Made by a program: the position numbers and the translations under genes. From the NCBI GenBank assembly GCA_030407315.1, contig JALQPE010001784.1:1-64000 (forward strand): a stretch of 64,000 nt of DNA, written 5' to 3'. Below, piece after piece: positions 36,036 through 44,849 of the stretch. Numbering within the stretch: position 1 is the first letter of the stretch; every line of letters starts with the position of its first letter. The notes beneath the pieces are model-generated. The model ran no database searches. It had not been told where the DNA came from and saw only the letters and a list, made by a program, of their open reading frames with translations. Source of the stretch: Asparagopsis taxiformis (Eukaryota; Rhodophyta; Florideophyceae; Bonnemaisoniales; Bonnemaisoniaceae).

Positions 36036-38054
36036 ATGCCACAAGAGAAGCGCAAACCTTCTTCTCCCCTCGGTGTGATTTTACTGGCAGCCGGATACGG
36101 TACAAGACTGACTCGAGATCTCATCTCTACGCCACAACTTTCATCGCTTGCTGGCACACCGAAACCCTTACTGCCTTTGGCTGGACAGACACTTCTGGAT
36201 CATTGGATAGACTCCTTAACAGCCTTTTCCTCTGTGTTTTTAACCGTTGTAACAAATGCTGCTCATGAACCCCTTTACGCCACCTGGGCCTCCCAAACGC
36301 GCCGCAGAAGATTCGAAAGCTGCGATCTGGACATAACTGTTGTATCAGATGGCTCTACCGATAATGAAAACCGTCTGGGTGCCGTCGCGGATATTGGAAT
36401 TGGGCTAAGCGAACTACAACAATCGGGTACTGAGCTAGCATTGATTATTGCAGGTGATACTTTGTTGCCTGGCACAGATATTCATACGTATGTTAAGCAA
36501 TTTGAAGGCACAGATTACCCCGCTGCAGTGTTTGCTTATCAGTTAAAGGATATTACTGATTGCAGTAGAAGAGGTATGTTCGAAGTACATGAATCAAAAA
36601 ACAACGTCACTATAGCCAAGTCACTTATTGAGAAGCCAAAGACACCTGCAGAGTCCCCGTCAGATCTCGCATCTGCCCCTGTTTATTTGCTCCGTAAGTC
36701 TGTGTGGGGTTCTGTGTCAGCATTCCTCCGAGACGCAAAAGCAACAAGCACGACACTTGAGCGACGTGATGCCCCAGGTTTTTGGCTTCGTTGGCTGATT
36801 CCACAGCATGACGTAATGCTGTTTCGTGTGACTCGACGCATCGACATCGGTGGATTAGCACATTACAAGGATGCATTATGGGAATATACGCTATCGAAAG
36901 AGCATCCATCAAAGCCCTTGCGTCCACGATTAGGAGGAGAACCTGCTGTGGGCCGCGCATTTCCACGCGTTGGATTGCTGGGTAATCCGTCTGATGGCTA
37001 CGGTGGTAAGGTGATTGCCGTTTCAATAGCATCCGAAGGCTACGCAGAGGTCATTGCTACTCCTTTTGACAAGTTTGTCATATCACCGAACAAGGATCAT
37101 GAGCTTCGCACAGAGTTTTCTGGGCTGGAAGACTTCAAGAATCACGTCGAAGAACGGGGGCTCCTCTTTGGGGCCCGCTCGCTCATTATGGCAGCATCGA
37201 TCATTTTTGCCAACTCCTACAAGGACTACTGTGAGCGCCAAAATACAAGCTCAATCAATGGTGACGGTAACGCAATCCCCTTGAATGGTCTGCCAAACTG
37301 TCAATTAACATATTCAACTACGATTCCAGCCCGTATTGGGTTGTCAGGCTCATCTGCACTTATTCTGGCAACGCTTCGTGCTCTTTCTCGCTTCCATAGT
37401 ACGTCGCTCAAGGAGTTGAACCCTGAAGTAAAGGTTTGGCCAAATTTGATGCGGTCAGCAGAGTTGGACTTACTGGGAATCTCATGTGGACTTATGGACC
37501 GAGTTATTCAAGTCTTACAAGGATGTGTTGCAATGGATTTCTCGGATGGAGGTGATGGCGTGTGGAAGCATCTTTCAGAACAAGCACTACCTGAAATGTG
37601 GGTTGCATACTCTGAGAACCAGCAAGCAGGAGAATCGTCAGGAACGGTGCATGGGAATCTCAGGAAGCGATTTCTTGCAAAAGACTCTGAAGTATTGAAA
37701 ATTGTGAAGCATTTCTGTGATGTCGCCGATGAAGGGACAGCTCTGATTGAAAGAAAAGCGAAGAATCCTGAAACAGACATGACAGCGTTTGCTCGCTTAG
37801 TTCGGAAGAACTTCGAATTGAGAGTGGATCTTGTAGGGCAAAGCAGGATTGGGAGTCACAACTTACAACTAGTTTCGGTTGCAAACAAGGCAGGATTTGC
37901 AGCCAAAATGACTGGAAGTGGCGGTTGCGCTTTGTGTATACCAGATCCTGTCAGAAATCTGACAGTGGAGGAGGTTATTGCTGCGACCAAGTCGTTTAAA
38001 GAACACGGAATGGTCTTCCGTCGAATTGTTGTTCTGGAACGTCATGATTGGTAA
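36036..38054 (+). CDS. Fusion of nucleotidyltransferase and glucuronokinase-like GHMP kinase
   Basis: 672 codons, intronless. Residues about 10-290 form a sugar nucleotidyltransferase: GVILLAAGYGTRL binds the NTP, GTPKPLLPLAG supplies the sugar-phosphate site, and IIAGDTLLPG the metal Asp. Residues about 310-672 are a GHMP kinase close to plant glucuronokinase: RVGLLGNPSDGYGGK, the ATP loop PARIGLSGSSALILA (about 430), SCGLMDRVIQV and the C-terminal MTGSGGCALC. The protein could phosphorylate a sugar or uronic acid at C1 and load it onto a nucleotide, a salvage route to UDP-glucuronate or another wall-polymer donor. The exact sugar is not evident from sequence. Confidence 0.85.
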   Translation: MPQEKRKPSSPLGVILLAAGYGTRLTRDLISTPQLSSLAGTPKPLLPLAGQTLLDHWIDSLTAFSSVFLTVVTNAAHEPLYATWASQTRRRRFESCDLDITVVSDGSTDNENRLGAVADIGIGLSELQQSGTELALIIAGDTLLPGTDIHTYVKQFEGTDYPAAVFAYQLKDITDCSRRGMFEVHESKNNVTIAKSLIEKPKTPAESPSDLASAPVYLLRKSVWGSVSAFLRDAKATSTTLERRDAPGFWLRWLIPQHDVMLFRVTRRIDIGGLAHYKDALWEYTLSKEHPSKPLRPRLGGEPAVGRAFPRVGLLGNPSDGYGGKVIAVSIASEGYAEVIATPFDKFVISPNKDHELRTEFSGLEDFKNHVEERGLLFGARSLIMAASIIFANSYKDYCERQNTSSINGDGNAIPLNGLPNCQLTYSTTIPARIGLSGSSALILATLRALSRFHSTSLKELNPEVKVWPNLMRSAELDLLGISCGLMDRVIQVLQGCVAMDFSDGGDGVWKHLSEQALPEMWVAYSENQQAGESSGTVHGNLRKRFLAKDSEVLKIVKHFCDVADEGTALIERKAKNPETDMTAFARLVRKNFELRVDLVGQSRIGSHNLQLVSVANKAGFAAKMTGSGGCALCIPDPVRNLTVEEVIAATKSFKEHGMVFRRIVVLERHDW

Positions 38055-38244
38055 CGACCAATAGTGCTGAAATATGCCGTGAAGTAGCGTCGATAACTCA
38101 ACTTGCTACGCTTAAAAGGGCATCCCATGGATTTATATGATATGTATATATCTCTGTATTGCTAGACTACGAGTACTTGAGCATTGCCACATATAGCGGA
38201 ATAGTGTCTCTTTATGTGGATCAGGTTAGACAAAATCAATAACT

Positions 38245-39372
38245 TCAAGATCGGGGAAGCGGGAGCTCGAAGTACACATAAGGATAAAAGTCCTTATCGC
38301 CAGCAATGCCGGGAATATTTGTCACTTCATCCGACTCAGCGGCGGCAGCCCAGGAACCACCAAGATGACCGAACATTTCATTCAAGGCGGATCTGAGGCG
38401 CGTTTCACCCTTGGGCTTTGGCGCGAGAAGAGCAACATCAAAGTTAACTGGAAGTCCATAGCGTAGGACGCTCTCCACAAATGAGCGCAGCGCCTTGAGA
38501 TGAACCATTGCGATGAACACCTCTGCAAAGGCGGTTTCGGCCCATTTTGTAAATGCAGCGAGCTGTTCCTCTGCTTCGTCTTTGAGACGATCTTCCTCTT
38601 CCGCCGTCTGGCTCTTTGCATTGGGATCGAAAGTGAAGTCACGAGCTGTGTATCGCCTATCTCTACATGCTGCCTTGAAGTCATTGACAGACTTTTTGAA
38701 TATTGTCACACCGTACAAGCAGTATTCAGCATCGCTCGTAACCTTGCGAGCGGATCTAGGGACCACCATCTCGGCGAGTTGTTCGTACGATGCCAAAAAC
38801 TCCGGTTCGTTGTAGATAGGGAAGACGACAAACAATGTGGTAAGATGTTCGGAAGACACCACATCCTTCTCCTCGATAATAGTTGCGAGCGCACGACTCA
38901 TGAGATTTCCCTGGGCGCGGCGTTCGATAGATGTCAATGCCTGACGGGTCGTTGTAAAGTCATTGAGTCGAATCTTCATGTCATCCTCCAAGAGGACTAC
39001 TTGTTCCATGATAATTTTGCGAACGTCGGAAAGGGACTCGGAGGAGGCAAATTTAGCCTCATCCCATTCGAATTCGGTGACGTACTCGATGATATCGACG
39101 CCGTCCACAAGAGGGATCGAGACGGACGAATCGACAAGATCGCGATATTGTCTCAAGACGCGCTCCACGGTCGATTCGAGGGTCTTGTCGTCGCGATTGA
39201 CAGCGTCCGCGACGGCGATGAGCGAATCGAGAGTTCCCACGCGAAATTCCGGGAGGACGAGACGGTAGGAATCACACACGGCGAGTTTTTGTTGCAAGCT
39301 CTCCTGCATGGAGGTGAAGGCGGATCTGCCGCCCTCATTTGGCGCCGATACCACCCATAGCCTTGATGTCAT
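38245..39372 (-). CDS. VMA5: V-type proton ATPase subunit C
   Basis: 375 codons, close to the family's 380-390. Subunit C links the peripheral stalks to V1 and controls assembly of the vacuolar proton pump. Recognised by LWVVSAPNEGG at the start, FRVGTLDSLIAVAD, DDMKIRLNDFTTTRQALTSI and GNLMSRAL in the middle. The end has LKALRSFVESVLRYGLPVNF and FYPYVYFEL. Intronless. Confidence 0.96.
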   Translation of the reverse strand: MTSRLWVVSAPNEGGRSAFTSMQESLQQKLAVCDSYRLVLPEFRVGTLDSLIAVADAVNRDDKTLESTVERVLRQYRDLVDSSVSIPLVDGVDIIEYVTEFEWDEAKFASSESLSDVRKIIMEQVVLLEDDMKIRLNDFTTTRQALTSIERRAQGNLMSRALATIIEEKDVVSSEHLTTLFVVFPIYNEPEFLASYEQLAEMVVPRSARKVTSDAEYCLYGVTIFKKSVNDFKAACRDRRYTARDFTFDPNAKSQTAEEEDRLKDEAEEQLAAFTKWAETAFAEVFIAMVHLKALRSFVESVLRYGLPVNFDVALLAPKPKGETRLRSALNEMFGHLGGSWAAAAESDEVTNIPGIAGDKDFYPYVYFELPLPRS

Positions 39373-39609
39373 GCTAGATTATCGCGCGATGCGGTCAGGT
39401 CGTTGATGTGGGGGATGGGTTGATTGGGAAAGAACGGAGAGACGAATTTGTTGATGTGAGGAGGCGCACAAGCTCAACGTGAAGATGCACGCACAATTGG
39501 CGCATGCAAAGTGGGCAGCAAATCAGATTGCAAGTGTCAGTGAATTTACTTACAAAACATTAATTATTTTCATATTTTAAAACTTTTAAAACATTTACAA
39601 CTCAGAGAC

Positions 39610-40599
39610 TCAAACCTCGATAGCGACATCTAAGACACGCATTTGCAACTGGGTGGCATCAGGAAAGCCACGCTTCCTAACGGCAGCGATATCCAGAGCG
39701 CCGCAGCGAAGCCCTTGATCATCAGTCTGCAACGAGCAAGCAGTTGATAACTCTCCGCGACGCAGTTTAGCAAACGAAGTGTCAATCCAGCCGATCGGTC
39801 TGCTGACCAGATGGCGATATCGCATACTCTCAACAACATAAACCACTAATCTCAACGGGGTCATATTATCGGCGGCGTTTGCCACATTTGCATTACTCAA
39901 CAAATCATGTTTGAGCGAAAAGTTCTTATACGACACACTGTAATGCTGCCCCTTCTCTTTATGCAGCACCGATCCAATCAGCGGCTCCGATCTGAACACA
40001 CTCACAAAAGCGGCCTTCTTGCACGAATGCTCCCTCTGCACCTCGACCTGCAGCGTCGGCACCTTGGAGACCTCCGGCGCGAGCACGGCGCCGATGCGAA
40101 GCGTGAGCAGGCCGTCGCGTGTGCGCCACATGCGTTTATCAGCGACGACGTGCAGCATACCGGACGGCGAGGCGCCGTCCGGTCGGAGCGGACGTTTGGG
40201 ATGTAGTAACTGAAAGCTGAGTGCATCGCCGGTCTGCGCGCACTGCATAAGGGCGCTACTATCCGTGTGGCACAGACCGATAAAGTCGTGATCGGTGAGC
40301 TGTTCGTTGGCGTTCTCGCGATCCCAGACCTCCAGCTTGAGAAAGGTGAGATTGGAGAGATGGAATCGACAGTTGACGACGTTGCCAAACGTGCAGTCAT
40401 GCGAGTCCCATACAGTGTCCGTGCGCGCAATCTCGTGCCATTGTCCGCCCTGCTGTCGCTGCGATACCACCACAAACGGGTCCGATTTGCTGCCCACGTC
40501 CAGTTTGATCAGCTTGCTCGCGCTGAAGTGCAGGTCGATGAAGTGCGCGTAGTCGGCGCTCTGGCGGGCGTCCACTAGCGGGAGCTGCGAGACGGACAT
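39610..40599 (-). CDS. Tandem C2-domain protein, copine-like without vWA domain
   Basis: 329 codons. The first C2 domain (about 18-135) follows the copine pattern: LHFSASKLIKLDVGSKSDPFVVV, then the IARTDTVWDSHDCTF and KLEVWDREN...DHDFIG regions with the calcium-binding Asp residues. A second, more diverged C2-like domain follows (about 145-300). Copines normally add a vWA domain at the C terminus; here the protein ends at VLDVAIEV and no vWA is seen downstream. A Ca2+-dependent membrane-binding role is likely. Copine-like is a best guess. Confidence 0.7.
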   Translation of the reverse strand: MSVSQLPLVDARQSADYAHFIDLHFSASKLIKLDVGSKSDPFVVVSQRQQGGQWHEIARTDTVWDSHDCTFGNVVNCRFHLSNLTFLKLEVWDRENANEQLTDHDFIGLCHTDSSALMQCAQTGDALSFQLLHPKRPLRPDGASPSGMLHVVADKRMWRTRDGLLTLRIGAVLAPEVSKVPTLQVEVQREHSCKKAAFVSVFRSEPLIGSVLHKEKGQHYSVSYKNFSLKHDLLSNANVANAADNMTPLRLVVYVVESMRYRHLVSRPIGWIDTSFAKLRRGELSTACSLQTDDQGLRCGALDIAAVRKRGFPDATQLQMRVLDVAIEV

Positions 40600-41029
40600 T
40601 GTAGATTGCGATGTTGAAGACGATGGGTGGATGTGCTGGTTGAGGTGCAGACTATGGTGATATATACATGAAGAATATCATTGAGGTGCGGCTCTGAATT
40701 GCCTTACAAACAAGTTGCGTCCATACTTGCAATGGTTGGATTGATAAAATCGCGTCATGTTTTGTCCGGACAATGCAAATGGCGCAACGCTTCGGTCGAC
40801 AAATGAGATCACAGAACAGATCACACGTGTACCATGTGTTGCCAAATTTAACTTTTTGGATTCGCCCCCGGTTGGTTGTCACCACATCGAGCGACAGTCG
40901 TATCCAATTTTCAAATTTGACGACCTTTCAAACCCCGTATATCCATCTCAGCTTGCGCAATCATCTCCATCGCGCCAGCACCGACCGACTAGCTTTCAAT
41001 TTGCACATTGCCCCTGCCGCGATCGAAAC
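40600..41029. promoter_or_regulatory. Divergent intergenic region, C2 protein / TOG-like protein
   Basis: 430 bp. The frame of the plus-strand gene is open back to 40757 but lacks similarity, so this part is treated as leader and promoter. Confidence 0.45.
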
Positions 41030-42259
41030 ATGCCCGCAGCGCTCGACACACCTGCCCGCGCAGCAAAGTCCAACCGTCCCAAGACACGCGCTTGGAAGAG
41101 GCTCATCTCCGAGGCGGACCGCGACAGCGAGAATGCGTCCAAAATTCGCGCAGAGCTTCGCAAACATCTCGACGCCGCCGACCGACTGGCGCAGCGTCGT
41201 GCAAAACGAGTGGATGTCAACCAATCTCAAATCCACTCCTCTGATGTATTGCAAACCGCCGCACAACACGACGCTCGTTTCGATATCTTGATGACGCGCG
41301 ATGTCAATTGGAGATTGCGCATTTCTACCATGCAACTATTTCAACAAAACCCCACTAATATTCCACAAGTGGCCCCCGCTCTCGCCTTCCAGCTCGTCGA
41401 TCTTCGTTCCCAGATTGTCTGCGCTGCTGCCGCCGCAATTGAAGCCGCAAAGAATTTGTATGCACCGGTGGAAGCACGCACAATTTTCGACGCCGCCCTC
41501 GCCAATATCGCAGTGACCAAAAAAGTCATGGCGGATGCTCGCCAAAGTGCCGCTATGCACGCTGTGTCGGCACAGACAGACCGTGAGCTCTGGTCGCATA
41601 TAGTGTCGTGTGCCTCTACATGCACACACGAGAAAGGGCGAAAGCTCGCTGTAGATGCTGTGGCCCGATTTCTCGTGTCGTCAAGTTGCGAGCAACGCAA
41701 GCAACTTTTCATCGATACTCTTTCATCGACCGCTGTTGACAAATCTCCGATCGTGAGGAAGGCTGCTCACCAGCTTGTCGACGCCCTGAAACGCCATGCG
41801 ACTGATGAGGAGGTCGAGCAAATATTCGATTCGCTGTCAGAAGAAGCAAAGAATCGCCTTTTATCAAATCAACCCCAACCATCTGCAAGCGCCCCGGCAG
41901 CTGCGGGACAAGAAAGGTCCAATTTGCCGTCTCAGAAGCAATGGCCACAAGGTGCGCAGTCTGCTCGACCAGCTGGAAAACTGTCGATGAAGGAGATGAT
42001 TCGAAAGCGACGCGAGGAGATGAAGAAGCAAAAGTTGGTTGAACAGGCTAGCGCGTGCGCTGATCAAGTTGAAACCCCTATGGTTGTAGATAGTGCGAAT
42101 AGCGTGGATCCAAGGGATACCTCAAGTGCCGATGTCAGTCAGGACATCGGTAAAAGGCATGATATTGATAGGCGATCCAGTGGGCGAAGGGGAGAAGGAC
42201 GAAAGAGACGGGCTCTCATCTCGAAAGAAAAAGAGAATCTTCCACAGGCTTCTGCGTAA
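41030..42259 (+). CDS. CLASP/TOG-like HEAT-repeat protein
   Basis: 409 codons from the ATG at 41030. After a basic N terminus, residues about 65-275 are a row of paired helices with the spacing of a TOG/CLASP_N array, e.g. FDILMTRDVNWRLRIST, ALAFQLVDLRSQIVCAAAA and VDKSPIVRKAAHQLVDALKR. TOG arrays bind tubulin dimers and regulate microtubules. The C-terminal third is disordered with basic KEMIRKRREEMKKQK and RRSSGRRGEGRKRRAL patches that could bind microtubules or act as a nuclear signal. Assignment is by fold-like pattern; other HEAT proteins are possible. Confidence 0.55.
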   Translation: MPAALDTPARAAKSNRPKTRAWKRLISEADRDSENASKIRAELRKHLDAADRLAQRRAKRVDVNQSQIHSSDVLQTAAQHDARFDILMTRDVNWRLRISTMQLFQQNPTNIPQVAPALAFQLVDLRSQIVCAAAAAIEAAKNLYAPVEARTIFDAALANIAVTKKVMADARQSAAMHAVSAQTDRELWSHIVSCASTCTHEKGRKLAVDAVARFLVSSSCEQRKQLFIDTLSSTAVDKSPIVRKAAHQLVDALKRHATDEEVEQIFDSLSEEAKNRLLSNQPQPSASAPAAAGQERSNLPSQKQWPQGAQSARPAGKLSMKEMIRKRREEMKKQKLVEQASACADQVETPMVVDSANSVDPRDTSSADVSQDIGKRHDIDRRSSGRRGEGRKRRALISKEKENLPQASA

Positions 42260-42401
42260 GCTTTGTTCATAACTCCGTTGTGGTAAACTAAATTTTAGTT
42301 CTGTGTCTTGGCGAGCGGCTTGGAGATAAACTGTGTGCAATATAATTCCGAATCAACAAGAACAATGTTACCAATTGATTTGCAGCGACTAGCGGCACCT
42401 A

Positions 42402-43484
42402 TCAAGAATCGAATTCCTCGATCATCAGCGCAACACATTGGCCTACAGAGAATCCCTGCAGCATGCCCTCGGACAAACGGTCATGCAGTTTAGAATGGCG
42501 CCGAAGAAGCTGTTCCGCCACGCTAAATGCCATCCTAACACGCCGATCGATGTCCTTTATTCTCAACGTAGTGTTTGCACCGCTACGAGAGCGACGCAAC
42601 AACAAGCGCGCATTTGCAAAATCCGAACGAATGAGCAAGCCATCCATGATAGATTCTGCGGCAACACCAGCGACAAGCCAGACGAGGTATAGATCGATAG
42701 TTGCATCGTCGATAAATGGCCGTCTGCTTCTTGTAGACTTCTCTGAAACACCCGAATGGGTCGGCACTCGCGCCGCGCCATGATGACTCAGAATCTGGGC
42801 AGTGTCGGGCTGAAAACAGACCCACGGCAGACCCATCAGATAGGCGAGCATGAAATACGCGGCGTCAATGCGGGCCGAACGGACAGGGTCTTCGGAAAAG
42901 ATGCGACGGAGTCCAAGCGAAATGGTAGACCATAGAGATGCGTTTGAGGCGTATCGATCGAAGACCATCGCCGAAGCTAATAGGACGAGGGTCGTGGTTG
43001 CCTCCGGGGCGGGGTGGTGGAATATGGCCGGTTCCAGAAGCTCGACGGAGAGCGATGTGGACAGGATGGTGAGAAAAGCACCTGCAAAGCTGAGATCTTT
43101 GAGACGGGTTGGATCGGGAGACGGCGGAAGAGGCTGAGATGGCGGGGGGAGAGTGATTGTTGCGTAGCCCGGAGGCGGCACTAAACGGAAAATGGATTGT
43201 AGTGCTTGGTGATTGGGCACCACAGAGTCGATAATCGAGGTGAGCGTGGGCGTGCGAAGCGGAATGTTGGCTGAATTCATTTCGGAAATGACGCGCATGG
43301 TGCCGTCATGATCGCCAGAACGGGCGAGCGCTTCCGCGACTGCGTTGAGCTTGAATGACGGCTCAATGTCGTCCAGAGCACTCGACGCGGTTGATTTCTG
43401 ATTCGGGGGCAGAAGGCTACATGTGGGACGAACTCTCCGAGAAACGGAATGGGGGAAGGGTGGGGGGAGGTTGAACGCAGGCAT
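42402..43484 (-). CDS. Plastid peptidase-M41-like protein without HExxH site
   Basis: 360 codons. The N-terminal 35 residues look like a transit peptide. The C-terminal half resembles plant and algal plastid proteins related to the protease domain of FtsH (M41). RIDAAYFMLAYLMGLPW stands where active enzymes have HEAGH, so both zinc ligands are gone, and VAGVAAESIMDG and DFANARLLL follow with family spacing. A plastid, non-proteolytic or pseudoprotease role is inferred. A Met after a PPPR-like helical region (residues 40-80) hints at a helical-repeat N-terminal domain. Convergent with the TOG-like gene, 142 bp apart. Confidence 0.55.
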   Translation of the reverse strand: MPAFNLPPPFPHSVSRRVRPTCSLLPPNQKSTASSALDDIEPSFKLNAVAEALARSGDHDGTMRVISEMNSANIPLRTPTLTSIIDSVVPNHQALQSIFRLVPPPGYATITLPPPSQPLPPSPDPTRLKDLSFAGAFLTILSTSLSVELLEPAIFHHPAPEATTTLVLLASAMVFDRYASNASLWSTISLGLRRIFSEDPVRSARIDAAYFMLAYLMGLPWVCFQPDTAQILSHHGAARVPTHSGVSEKSTRSRRPFIDDATIDLYLVWLVAGVAAESIMDGLLIRSDFANARLLLRRSRSGANTTLRIKDIDRRVRMAFSVAEQLLRRHSKLHDRLSEGMLQGFSVGQCVALMIEEFDS

Positions 43485-43853
43485 GGACTTGAGAGGATTC
43501 TACCGAGTACTGTAGTTTACTGATCTATCAAAGCTGCTCAACGTGGACAAGGCAGGCCAGTCGCTAATGTAGCTGGAGATGCACGCTGCGGCAGAAGCGG
43601 ATACGTGTCAACAGTGTTGACAGATGCGATTTAATTTTGGCTGTTAGAACAGGCCAACTGTGGCGTGACAAACAACCAATCGCAACGTATAGGCCCATGT
43701 TGTTTCGTTATTTGGCGGGAACTTGAGGTCCTCTGGACCGAAGCACTGCAGGTAGTATCACCTTGTTCGTCAAGTCTGTGTGGACTGCAACATTCCACCC
43801 ATATTCATCAGTACAACGCCTTCAATCCAGTGAACAACTTCTTCTCCTTCAGT
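43485..43853. promoter_or_regulatory. Divergent intergenic region, M41-like / ankyrin protein
   Basis: 369 bp between divergent starts; no motif recognised. Confidence 0.45.
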
Positions 43854-44764
43854 ATGTCGTCCCAGCCTTCTGCAAACGAAACAGAGAAATCTTCGGCTGA
43901 TGCTTCGCCGCTCCCAGCTCAACAGCCAATTGCCGATACGGCAGACGAGAAACCAATCTCTCACCCCAAGGTTCAATTCGGTGCTGTTGAAACTGTTCCG
44001 TCCCCTAGTCCCTTAAATGGCGAAGAGTACAGTTCCGAAGATGATAGTATCGACGAAGACGACGAGGATTTTTCTGGTGATGATGAACAGCCGGAGGGTG
44101 ATGAAGAAGACGACGACACTGAGGTTCCTCCAATTCCGAAATATCTTGTTTCACACCTTTTGGCAACTGGAAATATCGGTTCGAAACCGCTTCATGCCGC
44201 TGCAGCTTCTAACGACATCTCCAAATTGAAAGAATTACTCATCGACAATGATACCAAGCAGCAACTCAATGACAAAGATGTGTACCATTACACACCCCTC
44301 CATGTTGCTGCCGAAAACGGTTCCCTTGAGGCATGTGAAACTCTGATATCATTCTCTGCAAATATAGAAGCTGTCACCAAATTTCATGCCTCACGTCCAC
44401 TTCACTACGGTTCGTTCTCAATGTGTTTTGATCGTTACCAACCCAACAATTTCATTACTGACACTTCCACATTCCCTCTACATCTTCTGTTTTATCTTGA
44501 TTAGCTGCGTTCGAGGGCCATGTTGAAATAATCACAGCTTTGTTGAATGCTGGTGCTGACATCAACGCTCTCACCGATGACAATAGGACACCTCTGTTTC
44601 AAGCTGCTTTCCGCGGTCATTTCGACTGTGTGGAAGAATTGCTCAAGTCAGGTGCTGATCCCGACATTCAGTCGGAAGATGGGAAAAGGCCAGTTGATGT
44701 CGCCAACAAACAAGATATACTCACGCTCCTTGAGCAACCACCTGCCAAAAAAGCCCGAACTTGA
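43854..44764 (+). CDS. Ankyrin-repeat protein, one intron
   Basis: Exons 43854-44409 and 44505-44764 joined over a 95-nt intron (GTTCGT...GATTAG) give 271 codons; the junction restores RPLHYAAFEGHVEIITALL, a perfect ankyrin repeat. The first 105 residues are Ser/Pro-rich and very acidic (SSEDDSIDEDDEDFSGDDE). Four ankyrin repeats follow (SKPLHAAAASND, YTPLHVAAENGS, RPLHYAAFEGHV, RTPLFQAAFRGHF), then a short tail PPAKKART, a possible nuclear signal. Ankyrin repeats mediate protein binding; partner unknown. Confidence 0.9.
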
Positions 44765-44849
44765 CTCCTTCACAATTCCTAAAGCACGTGTTACATATAC
44801 ACACAAGCGTGGTACGCAAACTGCCACCTTCCGCATTTCTACCTCTATG

